Source: Maricaulis sp.
Lineage (GTDB): Bacteria > Pseudomonadota > Alphaproteobacteria > Caulobacterales > Maricaulaceae
Assembly: GCA_017643585.1 (NCBI GenBank)
Contig: JAEPND010000006.1
Coordinates: 117,066-181,065 of the forward strand
Length of the DNA: 64,000 nt
Reading direction: 5' to 3'
Both the position numbers and the translations under genes were made by a program. The notes beneath the pieces were generated by a model. The model saw only the letters and a program-made list of their open reading frames with translations, did not search any database and had not been told where the DNA came from. Shown piece by piece: positions 25,484 through 32,956 of this stretch; position 1 is the first letter of the stretch, and every line of letters begins with the position of its first letter.

Positions 25484-28135
25484 ATGAAAATGTTCTCGAA
25501 AGCGGCCGCTTTGGGCACGACCGCTATTCTTTGTGGCCTTGTTGGCACCACTGGCGCTCTCGCACAGGTAGAGACGATTACAGTCACGTCGCAGAAACGT
25601 GAGCAGACTCTGCAAGAAGTGCCGATCGCAGTCTCGGTTGTCCAAGGCGAGACTCTTGAAGATGCGCAGATCATTGACGCCATCGACCTGCAATCGGTCG
25701 TGCCGTCGCTGCGTGTCAGTCAGCTGGAGCGCAGCTCCAACGCGACGTTTATCATTCGTGGCCAGGGTAATGGCGCGAACAACCCGGGCATCGAGCCTTC
25801 GGTTGCCGTCTATATCGACGGTGTATTCCGTAGCCGTGCCGGTACGGCTCTGTCCGACCTCATGGGTATCGAGCGTGTCGAGGTCCTGCGTGGCCCGCAA
25901 TCGACCCTGTTCGGTAAGAATGCGACAGCGGGTGTTGTCAGCATCATCACCGAAGAGCCGCAGTTTCAGTTTGGCGGTCAGGCCGAGATCACTCTGGGCA
26001 ACTACAACTCTGTCATCACGCGTGGCTCTCTGACGGGCCCGATCTCTGACAATCTCGCATTCTCGCTGAGCGGTAGCGTGAACCAGCGTGACGGCTACTA
26101 CACCAACACCGGCCCGGGCGGCGATTTCAACAATCGTGACCGCTGGGCTGTTCGTGGTCAGCTTCTTTACGTGCCGAACGACGTGTTCAGCCTGCGCGTG
26201 ATCGCTGACTATGACGAAATCGACGAGCAGTGCTGTGGTACTGACCGTCTCCTGGACGGCGCAGCCGGCCCGGTGATCCGTAACTTCCTCGGCGGCCAGA
26301 CGTCTGCCGGTGCAGGTTTCAACTACGAGATCGCTACCGATTTCGCGAACCAGAATACGATTGAAAACTCCGGCATCTCCGCACAGGCGGACTGGAGCCT
26401 CAACGACAATCTGACCCTGAGCTCCATCACCTCCCTGCGTGGTTATGAAGACTTCATCGACTATGAAGGTGACTTCACGACGCTTGAACTGCTGGGCGCC
26501 AATGTCCGTGGTCTGGACGTTGATACGTTCAGCCAGGAATTCCGCCTGACCGGTGACTGGAATGATCGTGCCTACTTCCTGCTGGGTGCGTACTACTCGA
26601 CCGAGGACATGACAGTTGACGATTCCCGTCTCTATGGTGCGGACACACGTGCCTATGTCGACATCCTCACGGGTGGCGCGCTTGGCGGACTTGAAGCTGC
26701 AACCGGCTTTGCTCCGGGGTCCTTCTTCGCAGACGGTGGTGGTACCACCTTCACCGCAGAGCAGACGGACGAGCAGTTCCAGATCTTCTCTCAGCTCGAT
26801 TTCAACCTGACGGACCGTCTCGTCCTGACGGCGGGTCTTGCTTACTTCCAGTCCGAAAAAGAGGTGAATTTCACCAATGTTGTTCGGACCAACCCGTTCT
26901 CTGACCTGAACCTCGTTGAGATCGGTCTGGGCAGCTTCCTTGCTTCTGCAGGCGTTGACCCGAACGACCCGGCACAGGTTGGCGCATTTGCTGCTGCCCA
27001 GCCGGCGATCTTCAACCAGTTCGTGTCCGCATCCTCGACCTTCAACGCTGTTGGTCTGGCATCCGGTGGTGTCCTGGTGAATGGCGTGGTTGTTGATCCG
27101 AACACGGGGCTGCCGCTGGCCAACCCGCTGCTCGACTTCTTTGCACTGGGTCTCCAGCCGCTTGGCGCTCTGACGCCGTTCCCGAACTCCGTCGAAGATG
27201 GTCGCACGTCTGATTCCGACACGCCGTACACGGTACGTCTGGCGTTTGACGCAACGGATCGCACCAATGTCTACGCATCGTTCTCTCGTGGCTTCAAGGC
27301 CTCGTCCTGGAACCTGACCCCGGACACGCGTCCGGCAAGCGGTGACGTTGCGGCTCTGCGTCAGGCCGGTGAGCTGGCTGCGGATAACGCGCTCGGCCTG
27401 CCGACCATCGTCAACACGGCGGAAGCCCTGGGCGTCGCTGGTAACCAGCGCTTCGCGCGTCCGGAAGTGACCGAGACGTTCGAGATTGGTTTCAAGACCC
27501 GTTTCAGCTTTGGTTCGCTTGATGTTGCTTACTTCGACCAGACCGTCACTGACTTCCAGTCGTCTGTCTTCCAGGGTGCCGGTTTCGCCGTCATCAACGC
27601 TGGTGAGCAGTCCGCAACCGGTCTTGAGTTCGACAGTGTCTTCTATCCGCCGTCGATTGATGGTCTGACCATCTCTCTCTCCGGTATCTGGATGGATGCC
27701 CAGTACGACGATTTCCAGGGTGCTCCGGTTGTTTCCGGCGGCACGGTTGACCTGGCTGACGGCGTACAGGACGGCACGGGTGACCTGAGCGGTCGTACCG
27801 TTGCAGGTATTCCGGACTTCGCCGGTTCTCTCGGTGTCCAGTACGATCGTGAACTGTCCTTCGGTGAGCTGCTGCTGCGCGCCGACTGGCAGTATGAATC
27901 GAATGTACGTCTGCTGGAGAACCTGCCGGAATCCATCAGTCGTCAGGTCAACACGATCAACGCATCTGTTGGTGTGAACTTCAACAATGGCCTGGAAGCT
28001 CTGCTGTGGGCTCGCAACCTCAATGAGGACGAGTACTACACCTCCGGTTTCCCGACCACGCTGCAGTCCGGTTCGTTCTCGGTCTATCCGAACCAGCCGC
28101 GCACCTATGGTGTGACCCTGCGCAAGAGCTTCTAA
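25484..28135 (+). CDS. TonB-dependent outer-membrane receptor
   Basis: An 883-residue outer-membrane receptor. Signal peptide cleavage is likely after GALA (about residue 27); the TonB-box-like ETITVTSQKR follows, then the plug domain (QEVPIAVSVVQGETLED, IDGVFRSRAGTALSDLMGIERVEVLRGPQSTLFGKNATAGVVSIITE) and a beta barrel ending in a terminal Phe (VTLRKSF). It imports a large or scarce substrate using the proton motive force. No adjacent siderophore genes are present; the neighbours favour a lipid-like or carbon substrate. GAGGGGAG precedes the ATG. Codon use is visibly biased to CGT, GGT and GTT compared with neighbours, suggesting high expression. Confidence 0.95.
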   Translation: MKMFSKAAALGTTAILCGLVGTTGALAQVETITVTSQKREQTLQEVPIAVSVVQGETLEDAQIIDAIDLQSVVPSLRVSQLERSSNATFIIRGQGNGANNPGIEPSVAVYIDGVFRSRAGTALSDLMGIERVEVLRGPQSTLFGKNATAGVVSIITEEPQFQFGGQAEITLGNYNSVITRGSLTGPISDNLAFSLSGSVNQRDGYYTNTGPGGDFNNRDRWAVRGQLLYVPNDVFSLRVIADYDEIDEQCCGTDRLLDGAAGPVIRNFLGGQTSAGAGFNYEIATDFANQNTIENSGISAQADWSLNDNLTLSSITSLRGYEDFIDYEGDFTTLELLGANVRGLDVDTFSQEFRLTGDWNDRAYFLLGAYYSTEDMTVDDSRLYGADTRAYVDILTGGALGGLEAATGFAPGSFFADGGGTTFTAEQTDEQFQIFSQLDFNLTDRLVLTAGLAYFQSEKEVNFTNVVRTNPFSDLNLVEIGLGSFLASAGVDPNDPAQVGAFAAAQPAIFNQFVSASSTFNAVGLASGGVLVNGVVVDPNTGLPLANPLLDFFALGLQPLGALTPFPNSVEDGRTSDSDTPYTVRLAFDATDRTNVYASFSRGFKASSWNLTPDTRPASGDVAALRQAGELAADNALGLPTIVNTAEALGVAGNQRFARPEVTETFEIGFKTRFSFGSLDVAYFDQTVTDFQSSVFQGAGFAVINAGEQSATGLEFDSVFYPPSIDGLTISLSGIWMDAQYDDFQGAPVVSGGTVDLADGVQDGTGDLSGRTVAGIPDFAGSLGVQYDRELSFGELLLRADWQYESNVRLLENLPESISRQVNTINASVGVNFNNGLEALLWARNLNEDEYYTSGFPTTLQSGSFSVYPNQPRTYGVTLRKSF

Positions 28136-28176
28136 GACTGGTTCATCCAGTCGAGACCAGAAGTGTCGACATTGGC

Positions 28177-28208
28177 GCGGCGCCGGGGAAACCCGGCGCC
28201 GCTTTTTT
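28177..28208 (+). terminator. Terminator of the TonB receptor gene
   Basis: An 11-bp GC-rich stem (28177-28187 with 28192-28202), a GAAA tetraloop and a run of six T. It lies 41 bases after the receptor stop. Confidence 0.95.
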
Positions 28209-28285
28209 GTCGCCGCTGAACACGCCGGTGGAAGCCTGAGGGGTCAGCTGCTCCAAGGGTTTGGAATGATGGAACACGACGTTGG

Positions 28286-28298
28286 TGAACGGTGTTCA
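28286..28298. promoter_or_regulatory. Candidate operator TGAAC-GGT-GTTCA
   Basis: Second perfect copy of the 13-bp dyad, 64 bases before the ATG of the small membrane protein that precedes the fatty-acid-hydroxylase family gene. Confidence 0.6.
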
Positions 28299-28362
28299 AA
28301 AAACGCTTTGAATTGCGGGACAGGCTGGTTAGCCTGAGGACATCTTCTTCTTGGAGTCGAGA

Positions 28363-28779
28363 ATGCTCGAACTGCTGATTTTCCTGGGCTCACTTCTGGG
28401 GATTGCCGCCATGGTGCTGTTGAACAGACAGCTGGGATTGTCGGAGGTGGCCGAAATCACAAGTCTGGACGACGCCGCTCGGCGCCTCGACACGGACCAG
28501 ATCGGTTTCCAGGCCGGGCAGGGGCTGCTGTCCGATGACAAACGTGCCGCACTCGTCGAGGAAAAGGGCTCCGGCCGGATCGGTCTGCTAATCGCTTCAG
28601 GCAGTGATGTCGTCATCCGCTATCTCGACCCGGGTGTCGTCAAGGCCGCCAAGATGGGTGAAGGCCGGGATATTCACCTGGCGCTCAACGATTTCACTTT
28701 CGCACCCATCGATATCGCCATTTCCGATACCGCGATGGCCCGGCACTGGGCCGACCGTCTCAACACCATGCAAGGCTAG
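28363..28779 (+). CDS. Small membrane-anchored hypothetical protein
   Basis: A 138-residue protein with one N-terminal membrane helix (LELLIFLGSLLGIAAMVLL) and a soluble domain with alternating strands and helices (GRIGLLIASGSDVVIRYLDPGVV). No family was recognised. ATG 28363 has GGAG upstream; an in-frame TTG at 28351 is possible but less likely. It lies 3 bases ahead of the fatty-acid-hydroxylase family gene, so the two are probably co-transcribed from the dyad-carrying promoter region and may act together at the membrane. Confidence 0.7.
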   Translation: MLELLIFLGSLLGIAAMVLLNRQLGLSEVAEITSLDDAARRLDTDQIGFQAGQGLLSDDKRAALVEEKGSGRIGLLIASGSDVVIRYLDPGVVKAAKMGEGRDIHLALNDFTFAPIDIAISDTAMARHWADRLNTMQG

Positions 28780-28782
28780 ATC

Positions 28783-29706
28783 ATGGACGTTCCCGCTTTT
28801 GCCGCCGATTTCAAACCCATCGACTGGGCGATCCCGTTTTTCGTCCTGTTGATCGTCGCCGAGATGATCTTTGCCAAGCGCACCGGAGGGGCCCGTTTTG
28901 AGGCGAGGGACAGCGCTGCCAGCCTGATGATGGGGTTGGGTAGCACGGTCGCGACAATTCTTTATGGCGGTCTGATCGGGGCCTGGCTTGTCTTTGTCTA
29001 TGATTTCCGCCTGCTCGACATACCGTTTGCCTGGTGGGTCTGGCCGATCGCGCTGGTGCTGGATGATTTCTTCTATTACTGGTCGCATCGATGGGCCCAC
29101 ACCGTGCGCTGGTTCTGGGCCGAGCACGTTATCCATCACTCCTCGCAGCACTACAATCTGACCACGGCGCTGCGCCAGCCCTGGACGGGCTTGTTCACGC
29201 TGAAATGGCTGTGGCTGGGATCTGCAATGGTTCTGATCGGCTTCCACCCGGTGATGGTGGGTATCGTCGGGGGGATCAATCTCATCTATCAGTTCTGGAT
29301 ACATACCGAGGCCATCAAGAAATGCCCGGACTGGTTCGAAGCGGTGATGAACACGCCCTCGCACCATCGTGTGCATCACGGTATCAATCCACGCTATCTC
29401 GATCGCAATTATGCGGGCATTTTCATTGTCTGGGACAAGATGTTCGGGACCTTCCAGCCCGAGCTGGAGGACGAGGATATCCGCTACGGCGTGGTCAAGA
29501 ATCTGGGCACCTACAACCCGCTTCGCATTGCCTTCCACGAGTGGATCTCGATCGCAAACGACATGCGCCGGGCAGGCAATTGGCGCGACGCGATGATGTT
29601 CCTGCTGGCACCGCCGGGCTGGTCCCCGGAAGGTTCGCGTTCGACGTCCAAGGAGATCCTGGAACGCTGGCAAGAGCGGCAAAGACGTTCGACACCCGCA
29701 GAGTGA
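28783..29706 (+). CDS. Fatty acid hydroxylase / sterol desaturase family di-iron protein
   Basis: A 307-residue integral membrane di-iron oxygenase family member. The histidine clusters are HRWAH (residues 102-106), HVIHH (115-119) and HHRVHH (194-199), set among about four membrane helices (16-30, 52-72, 82-98 and 145-172). The family hydroxylates or desaturates sterols, carotenoids, fatty acids and alkylglycerols using O2. The substrate is unknown. Its upstream dyad is shared with the alcohol/aldehyde dehydrogenase operon and the ferritin-like gene, which hints at a lipid hydroxylation followed by oxidation. A terminator follows directly. Confidence 0.9.
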   Translation: MDVPAFAADFKPIDWAIPFFVLLIVAEMIFAKRTGGARFEARDSAASLMMGLGSTVATILYGGLIGAWLVFVYDFRLLDIPFAWWVWPIALVLDDFFYYWSHRWAHTVRWFWAEHVIHHSSQHYNLTTALRQPWTGLFTLKWLWLGSAMVLIGFHPVMVGIVGGINLIYQFWIHTEAIKKCPDWFEAVMNTPSHHRVHHGINPRYLDRNYAGIFIVWDKMFGTFQPELEDEDIRYGVVKNLGTYNPLRIAFHEWISIANDMRRAGNWRDAMMFLLAPPGWSPEGSRSTSKEILERWQERQRRSTPAE

Positions 29707-29715
29707 GAAAGATGC

Positions 29716-29748
29716 AAAAGAGCCGGGTTTCCCGGCTCTTTTTCTTTG
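29716..29748 (+). terminator. Terminator of the fatty-acid-hydroxylase family gene
   Basis: Stem AAAAGAGCCGGG (29716-29727) pairs with 29731-29742 around a TTT loop, with a T-rich tail. It lies 9 bases after the stop codon. Confidence 0.93.
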
Positions 29749-29796
29749 TGCCCAAAGGCTTAGGCAGAGGTGTTGGGCGTGCAGGGCGAAGATTTG

Positions 29797-29809
29797 ATAA
29801 CAACGTTCA
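29797..29809. promoter_or_regulatory. Degenerate second dyad site before the ferritin-like gene
   Basis: ATAAC-AAC-GTTCA: one half-site is perfect and the other matches TGAAC at 3 of 5 positions. It lies 69 bases upstream of the perfect copy at 29866-29878 and could allow cooperative binding. Weak on its own. Confidence 0.3.
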
Positions 29810-29846
29810 AAAAATCGCCCGGACCACCCTTGCATTCTGTGGTGAA

Positions 29847-29852
29847 TTGACA
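29847..29852 (+). promoter_or_regulatory. -35-like TTGACA upstream of the ferritin-like gene
   Basis: A consensus -35 hexamer. A -10 placed 16-18 bases later would fall inside the dyad at 29866-29878, so a bound protein would be expected to block polymerase. No good -10 hexamer is visible, so the promoter itself is uncertain. Confidence 0.35.
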
Positions 29853-29865
29853 CACCTTAGCTTTG

Positions 29866-29878
29866 TGAACGTTGTTCA
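29866..29878. promoter_or_regulatory. Candidate operator TGAAC-GTT-GTTCA
   Basis: Third perfect copy of the 13-bp dyad, extended here to GTGAAC-GTT-GTTCAC (15 bp, 29865-29879). It lies 42 bases before the ferritin-like ATG and overlaps the expected -10 region. Confidence 0.62.
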
Positions 29879-29920
29879 CTAATAAAATTTGTCAGGTCGC
29901 TCCTGGGGAGGAAACGCGCC

Positions 29921-31012
29921 ATGGGCTCACTTCGTGAACTCTATCCGATGCCGGATATCGACAAGCATTGGTCGGTCCCGCAGCAATTCGACGCCACTTT
30001 CGACTTTGAATATGATGACGGGCGGACGACGCTCATGCACCTCTACCAAAAGGGCAAGGACATGCAGTGGGATGCGGTCAATCGCATCGACTGGAGCCTG
30101 GACCTGGACGAAGAAAACCCGATGCAATTGCCCGATGAGGGGATTGCGCTGAAAGGGTCGCCGATCTGGGAGAAGATGTCGGAGAAGGACCGTATCCAGT
30201 TCCGTCGCCACGCCCAGTCGTGGAATGTTTCCCAATTCATGCAGGGCGAGCAGGCTGCACTCATCTGTGCGTCCAAGATCGTCCAGCAGGTTCCTGATCT
30301 CGACGCCAAATTCTACGCCTCGACCCAGGTCATGGACGAGGCGCGCCATGTAGAAGCCTACAAGGGGCTGATGCAGAAGTTCGGCGTCGCCTATCCGATG
30401 ACCCAGCCGCTGGCCTCCCTGGTGGATGATGCGCTGCGTGATAGCCGTTGGGATTTCACCTATCTCGCCATGCAGGTGGTGATTGAAGGGCTGGCCCTGG
30501 CGGCTTTCGGTACGATCCGCGACCTGGCACAGAACCCGCTGGCGAAGATGGTCAATGCCTATGTCATGGAAGACGAGGCCCGCCATGTTGCTTTCGGCCG
30601 CCTGACGCTGCGCGATTATTATCCCGAGCTGACGCAAAAGGAGCGTGACGAGCGCGAGGAATTCCTCGTTGAGGCCTGTTATCACATGCGCGATCGTTTC
30701 CAGGCGCGCGAGGTCTACGAGACCCTGGATTTGCCGGTCGAGGAATGTATCGAGTGGGCGGAAAACTCGGAAATGAACAAGCTGTTCCGCACGCTGCTGT
30801 TCCAGCGCATCGTTCCGGTGGTCAAGGATATCGGCCTGTGGGGCGACAAGATCCAGAAGGCCTATACAGACATGGGCGTCATGCACTATGCCGACCAGGA
30901 CCTTGATCTGCTGGCCAAGCAGGATGAGGAAATCGCTAAGGACCTGGACAAGGTCAATCACCAGGATGTGCGCATGGCCTATGTGCATGCGGTCGCCGGT
31001 CAGGCTGAATAA
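29921..31012 (+). CDS. Ferritin-like di-iron protein (AurF/R2-like oxygenase family)
   Basis: A 363-residue helical protein carrying a complete carboxylate-bridged di-iron site: Glu110 (QGEQAAL), Glu140-x-x-His143 (DEARHVEAY), Glu189 (VIEGLAL) and Glu219-x-x-His222 (EDEARHVAFG). This is the ligand set of ribonucleotide-reductase-R2-like and AurF-like oxygenases. The reaction is likely O2-dependent oxidation of a small or lipid substrate, which cannot be named from sequence. GGGAGG precedes the ATG. It stands as a single gene between two terminators, with the shared TGAAC-N3-GTTCA dyad at its promoter region. Confidence 0.85.
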   Translation: MGSLRELYPMPDIDKHWSVPQQFDATFDFEYDDGRTTLMHLYQKGKDMQWDAVNRIDWSLDLDEENPMQLPDEGIALKGSPIWEKMSEKDRIQFRRHAQSWNVSQFMQGEQAALICASKIVQQVPDLDAKFYASTQVMDEARHVEAYKGLMQKFGVAYPMTQPLASLVDDALRDSRWDFTYLAMQVVIEGLALAAFGTIRDLAQNPLAKMVNAYVMEDEARHVAFGRLTLRDYYPELTQKERDEREEFLVEACYHMRDRFQAREVYETLDLPVEECIEWAENSEMNKLFRTLLFQRIVPVVKDIGLWGDKIQKAYTDMGVMHYADQDLDLLAKQDEEIAKDLDKVNHQDVRMAYVHAVAGQAE

Positions 31013-31047
31013 GAACAATCAGATCAAGAATCGTCGCGAACAATTTG

Positions 31048-31072
31048 AAGGGCGCCATCGGGCGCCCTTTTT
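31048..31072 (+). terminator. Terminator of the ferritin-like gene
   Basis: Stem AAGGGCGCC (31048-31056) pairs with 31061-31069 around ATCG, with a five-T run. It abuts the stop codon of the convergent kinase gene at 31075. Confidence 0.9.
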
Positions 31073-31074
31073 GT

Positions 31075-32886
31075 TCATGCTGCCCTGGCGTTTTTGACGT
31101 TTGCTGGCGGCGCAATACGTTCGCTGACGCGGGCGAGGGTGGCTTCGATCTCATTGGCCTTAAAGGGTTTGGAAATCACGCCATCCATTCCGGCAGCAAG
31201 ATAGGTATCGTGCTGCTCGCGAAAGGCATCGGCAGTGATGGCATAGACCGGCATGCGCGCACGGCCTTGTGTGGTTTCCCACTTGCGGATGGCGGCGACG
31301 AGTTCCGTACCGTCCAGCTCGGGCATGTGAATGTCGGACAGGACGAGGTCAAATGTCTCCGTCTGCACGGCGTCGAGGGCGCTGGCGCCATTATCGTGCT
31401 CGGTGGTCGAGCAATCATGTTTGGCCAACATGCTCGACAGCACCAGACGATTGGTGGCGACATCATCAACGATCAGGACCCGAAGGCGAGAGGCAATCTG
31501 GATGTCCTGCGCCTCATCTGTCGTTTCACCCAGAGAAGGTGCCGAGCGAGCCGGGATATGAAGGGCGAACTCGGTCCCTATTCCCAGCTGGGAGGTCAGC
31601 GTCAGCCGGCCGTGCATCAGTTCAGCGATCTCGCGTGAAATCGTCAGGCCGAGACCAGTGCCGCCGAATTTGCGTGTCGTCGACGTATCGGCCTGCGAGA
31701 AGCGATCGAAAATGCGGGCCCGGGCGTCCTCATCGATGCCGATCCCCGTGTCCTCTACGGCAAAGTGCAGTTCGTCATTGGCGAGACTGGCAACGAGTTT
31801 GACATGACCGCTGGCCGTGAACTTGATGGCGTTGGAGACCAGATTGCCGATAACCTGGTTGAGGCGCATCTCGTCTATCCAGAAATTCCCGGCGAGCGCG
31901 GGATCGATTTCGACTTTCAGCTTCAATCGCTTGGCCAGGGCCGCGGAGCTGTAGAGGGCCTCGACTTTGCGGCAGAGTTTGGCCGGGCTTGTTGGGGCAA
32001 GGTCAATCTCCAGCTTGCCACTCTCGATCTTGGTGACATCGAGAATGTCATTGATGATCTGGATCATCGACGTGCCGGAACAATCCAGCGTGTCGACCAG
32101 CTTGCTCTGTTCCTTGTCCAGGCGGGTGCTGCGGAGCATGTTCACCAGGCCGATCACGCCGGTCATCGGTGTGCGCAACTCGTGGCTCATATTGGCGAGG
32201 AAGCGAGTTTTGGCTTCGGATGCGCGCTCGAGGCTTTCATTACTGCGCTCAAGCGCCTTGGACTGACGATTGGACAATACGATGACCAATGCGAGCGTCG
32301 CGAGATTGAAAATGGCCAGAAGGCCGATGATCAAGCCGCCACGGCTGAGATTGTCAACGGCAGTTTGAGTGTGGGCGTCGGCATTCACCATGCTGTCGCG
32401 AACACTGTCTTCAAGCTGATGTACAGCATCGACCGCGGCGTTGTCATTGGTCCTGACGCGCTGATCGATCTCGGTGACCGATAATCCTTGCGCGTGAAGA
32501 CGGGCGGCGAGTCCAAGATTGCGCTCGTAGTGCCGGAGTGTGGCTGCCAGATTGTCCAGCGCACGGTCCTCTTGCTCGCTTTCGGACAACAGGCGAAATG
32601 CGTCGATTGCCGCGAGAGCATCTGCATATTCTGCACGAATAACGGGCAGGCGTTCGGCATTGCCTCTCAGGACAAAATTCTTGAACTCATGAATCGCGCC
32701 GCCATAACCCAGATCGTCTCTTATGCGTGAAAGCAGTTCCAGGCGTTCAATCGGCGTTGCAAGATTGTCCTCAACCGAGGTGCTCACACTGTGTGTGACC
32801 TGACTCGTCAGCGCTGCAATGCTGACCGTGGAAAGGACGGCAATGGCGAGCACTGTCGCAATGATGGCGCCTGCGCCGATCCGCAT
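31075..32886 (-). CDS. Hybrid sensor histidine kinase with receiver domain
   Basis: A 603-residue membrane hybrid kinase. Two membrane helices (about 5-27 and 183-205) bracket a helical periplasmic sensor domain of about 155 residues. A short coiled linker without an obvious HAMP domain leads to HisKA with phospho-acceptor His235 (ANMSHELRTPM), the ATPase domain (N-box Asn352 in NAIKFT, DTGIGI, GGTGLGL), and a C-terminal receiver with Asp518 (VLSDIHMPE) and Lys573. It would pass phosphate to an Hpt protein or act through its own receiver. No partner response regulator or Hpt gene is adjacent, so it is an orphan. The signal is unknown. Confidence 0.92.
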   Translation of the reverse strand: MRIGAGAIIATVLAIAVLSTVSIAALTSQVTHSVSTSVEDNLATPIERLELLSRIRDDLGYGGAIHEFKNFVLRGNAERLPVIRAEYADALAAIDAFRLLSESEQEDRALDNLAATLRHYERNLGLAARLHAQGLSVTEIDQRVRTNDNAAVDAVHQLEDSVRDSMVNADAHTQTAVDNLSRGGLIIGLLAIFNLATLALVIVLSNRQSKALERSNESLERASEAKTRFLANMSHELRTPMTGVIGLVNMLRSTRLDKEQSKLVDTLDCSGTSMIQIINDILDVTKIESGKLEIDLAPTSPAKLCRKVEALYSSAALAKRLKLKVEIDPALAGNFWIDEMRLNQVIGNLVSNAIKFTASGHVKLVASLANDELHFAVEDTGIGIDEDARARIFDRFSQADTSTTRKFGGTGLGLTISREIAELMHGRLTLTSQLGIGTEFALHIPARSAPSLGETTDEAQDIQIASRLRVLIVDDVATNRLVLSSMLAKHDCSTTEHDNGASALDAVQTETFDLVLSDIHMPELDGTELVAAIRKWETTQGRARMPVYAITADAFREQHDTYLAAGMDGVISKPFKANEIEATLARVSERIAPPANVKNARAA

Positions 32887-32956
32887 TTTGAACCCTCGGT
32901 CGTCCTGTCGTTAAAAGCAACAATACGAGTAGGGTTCTACAAATTCGTTAGTGCGC

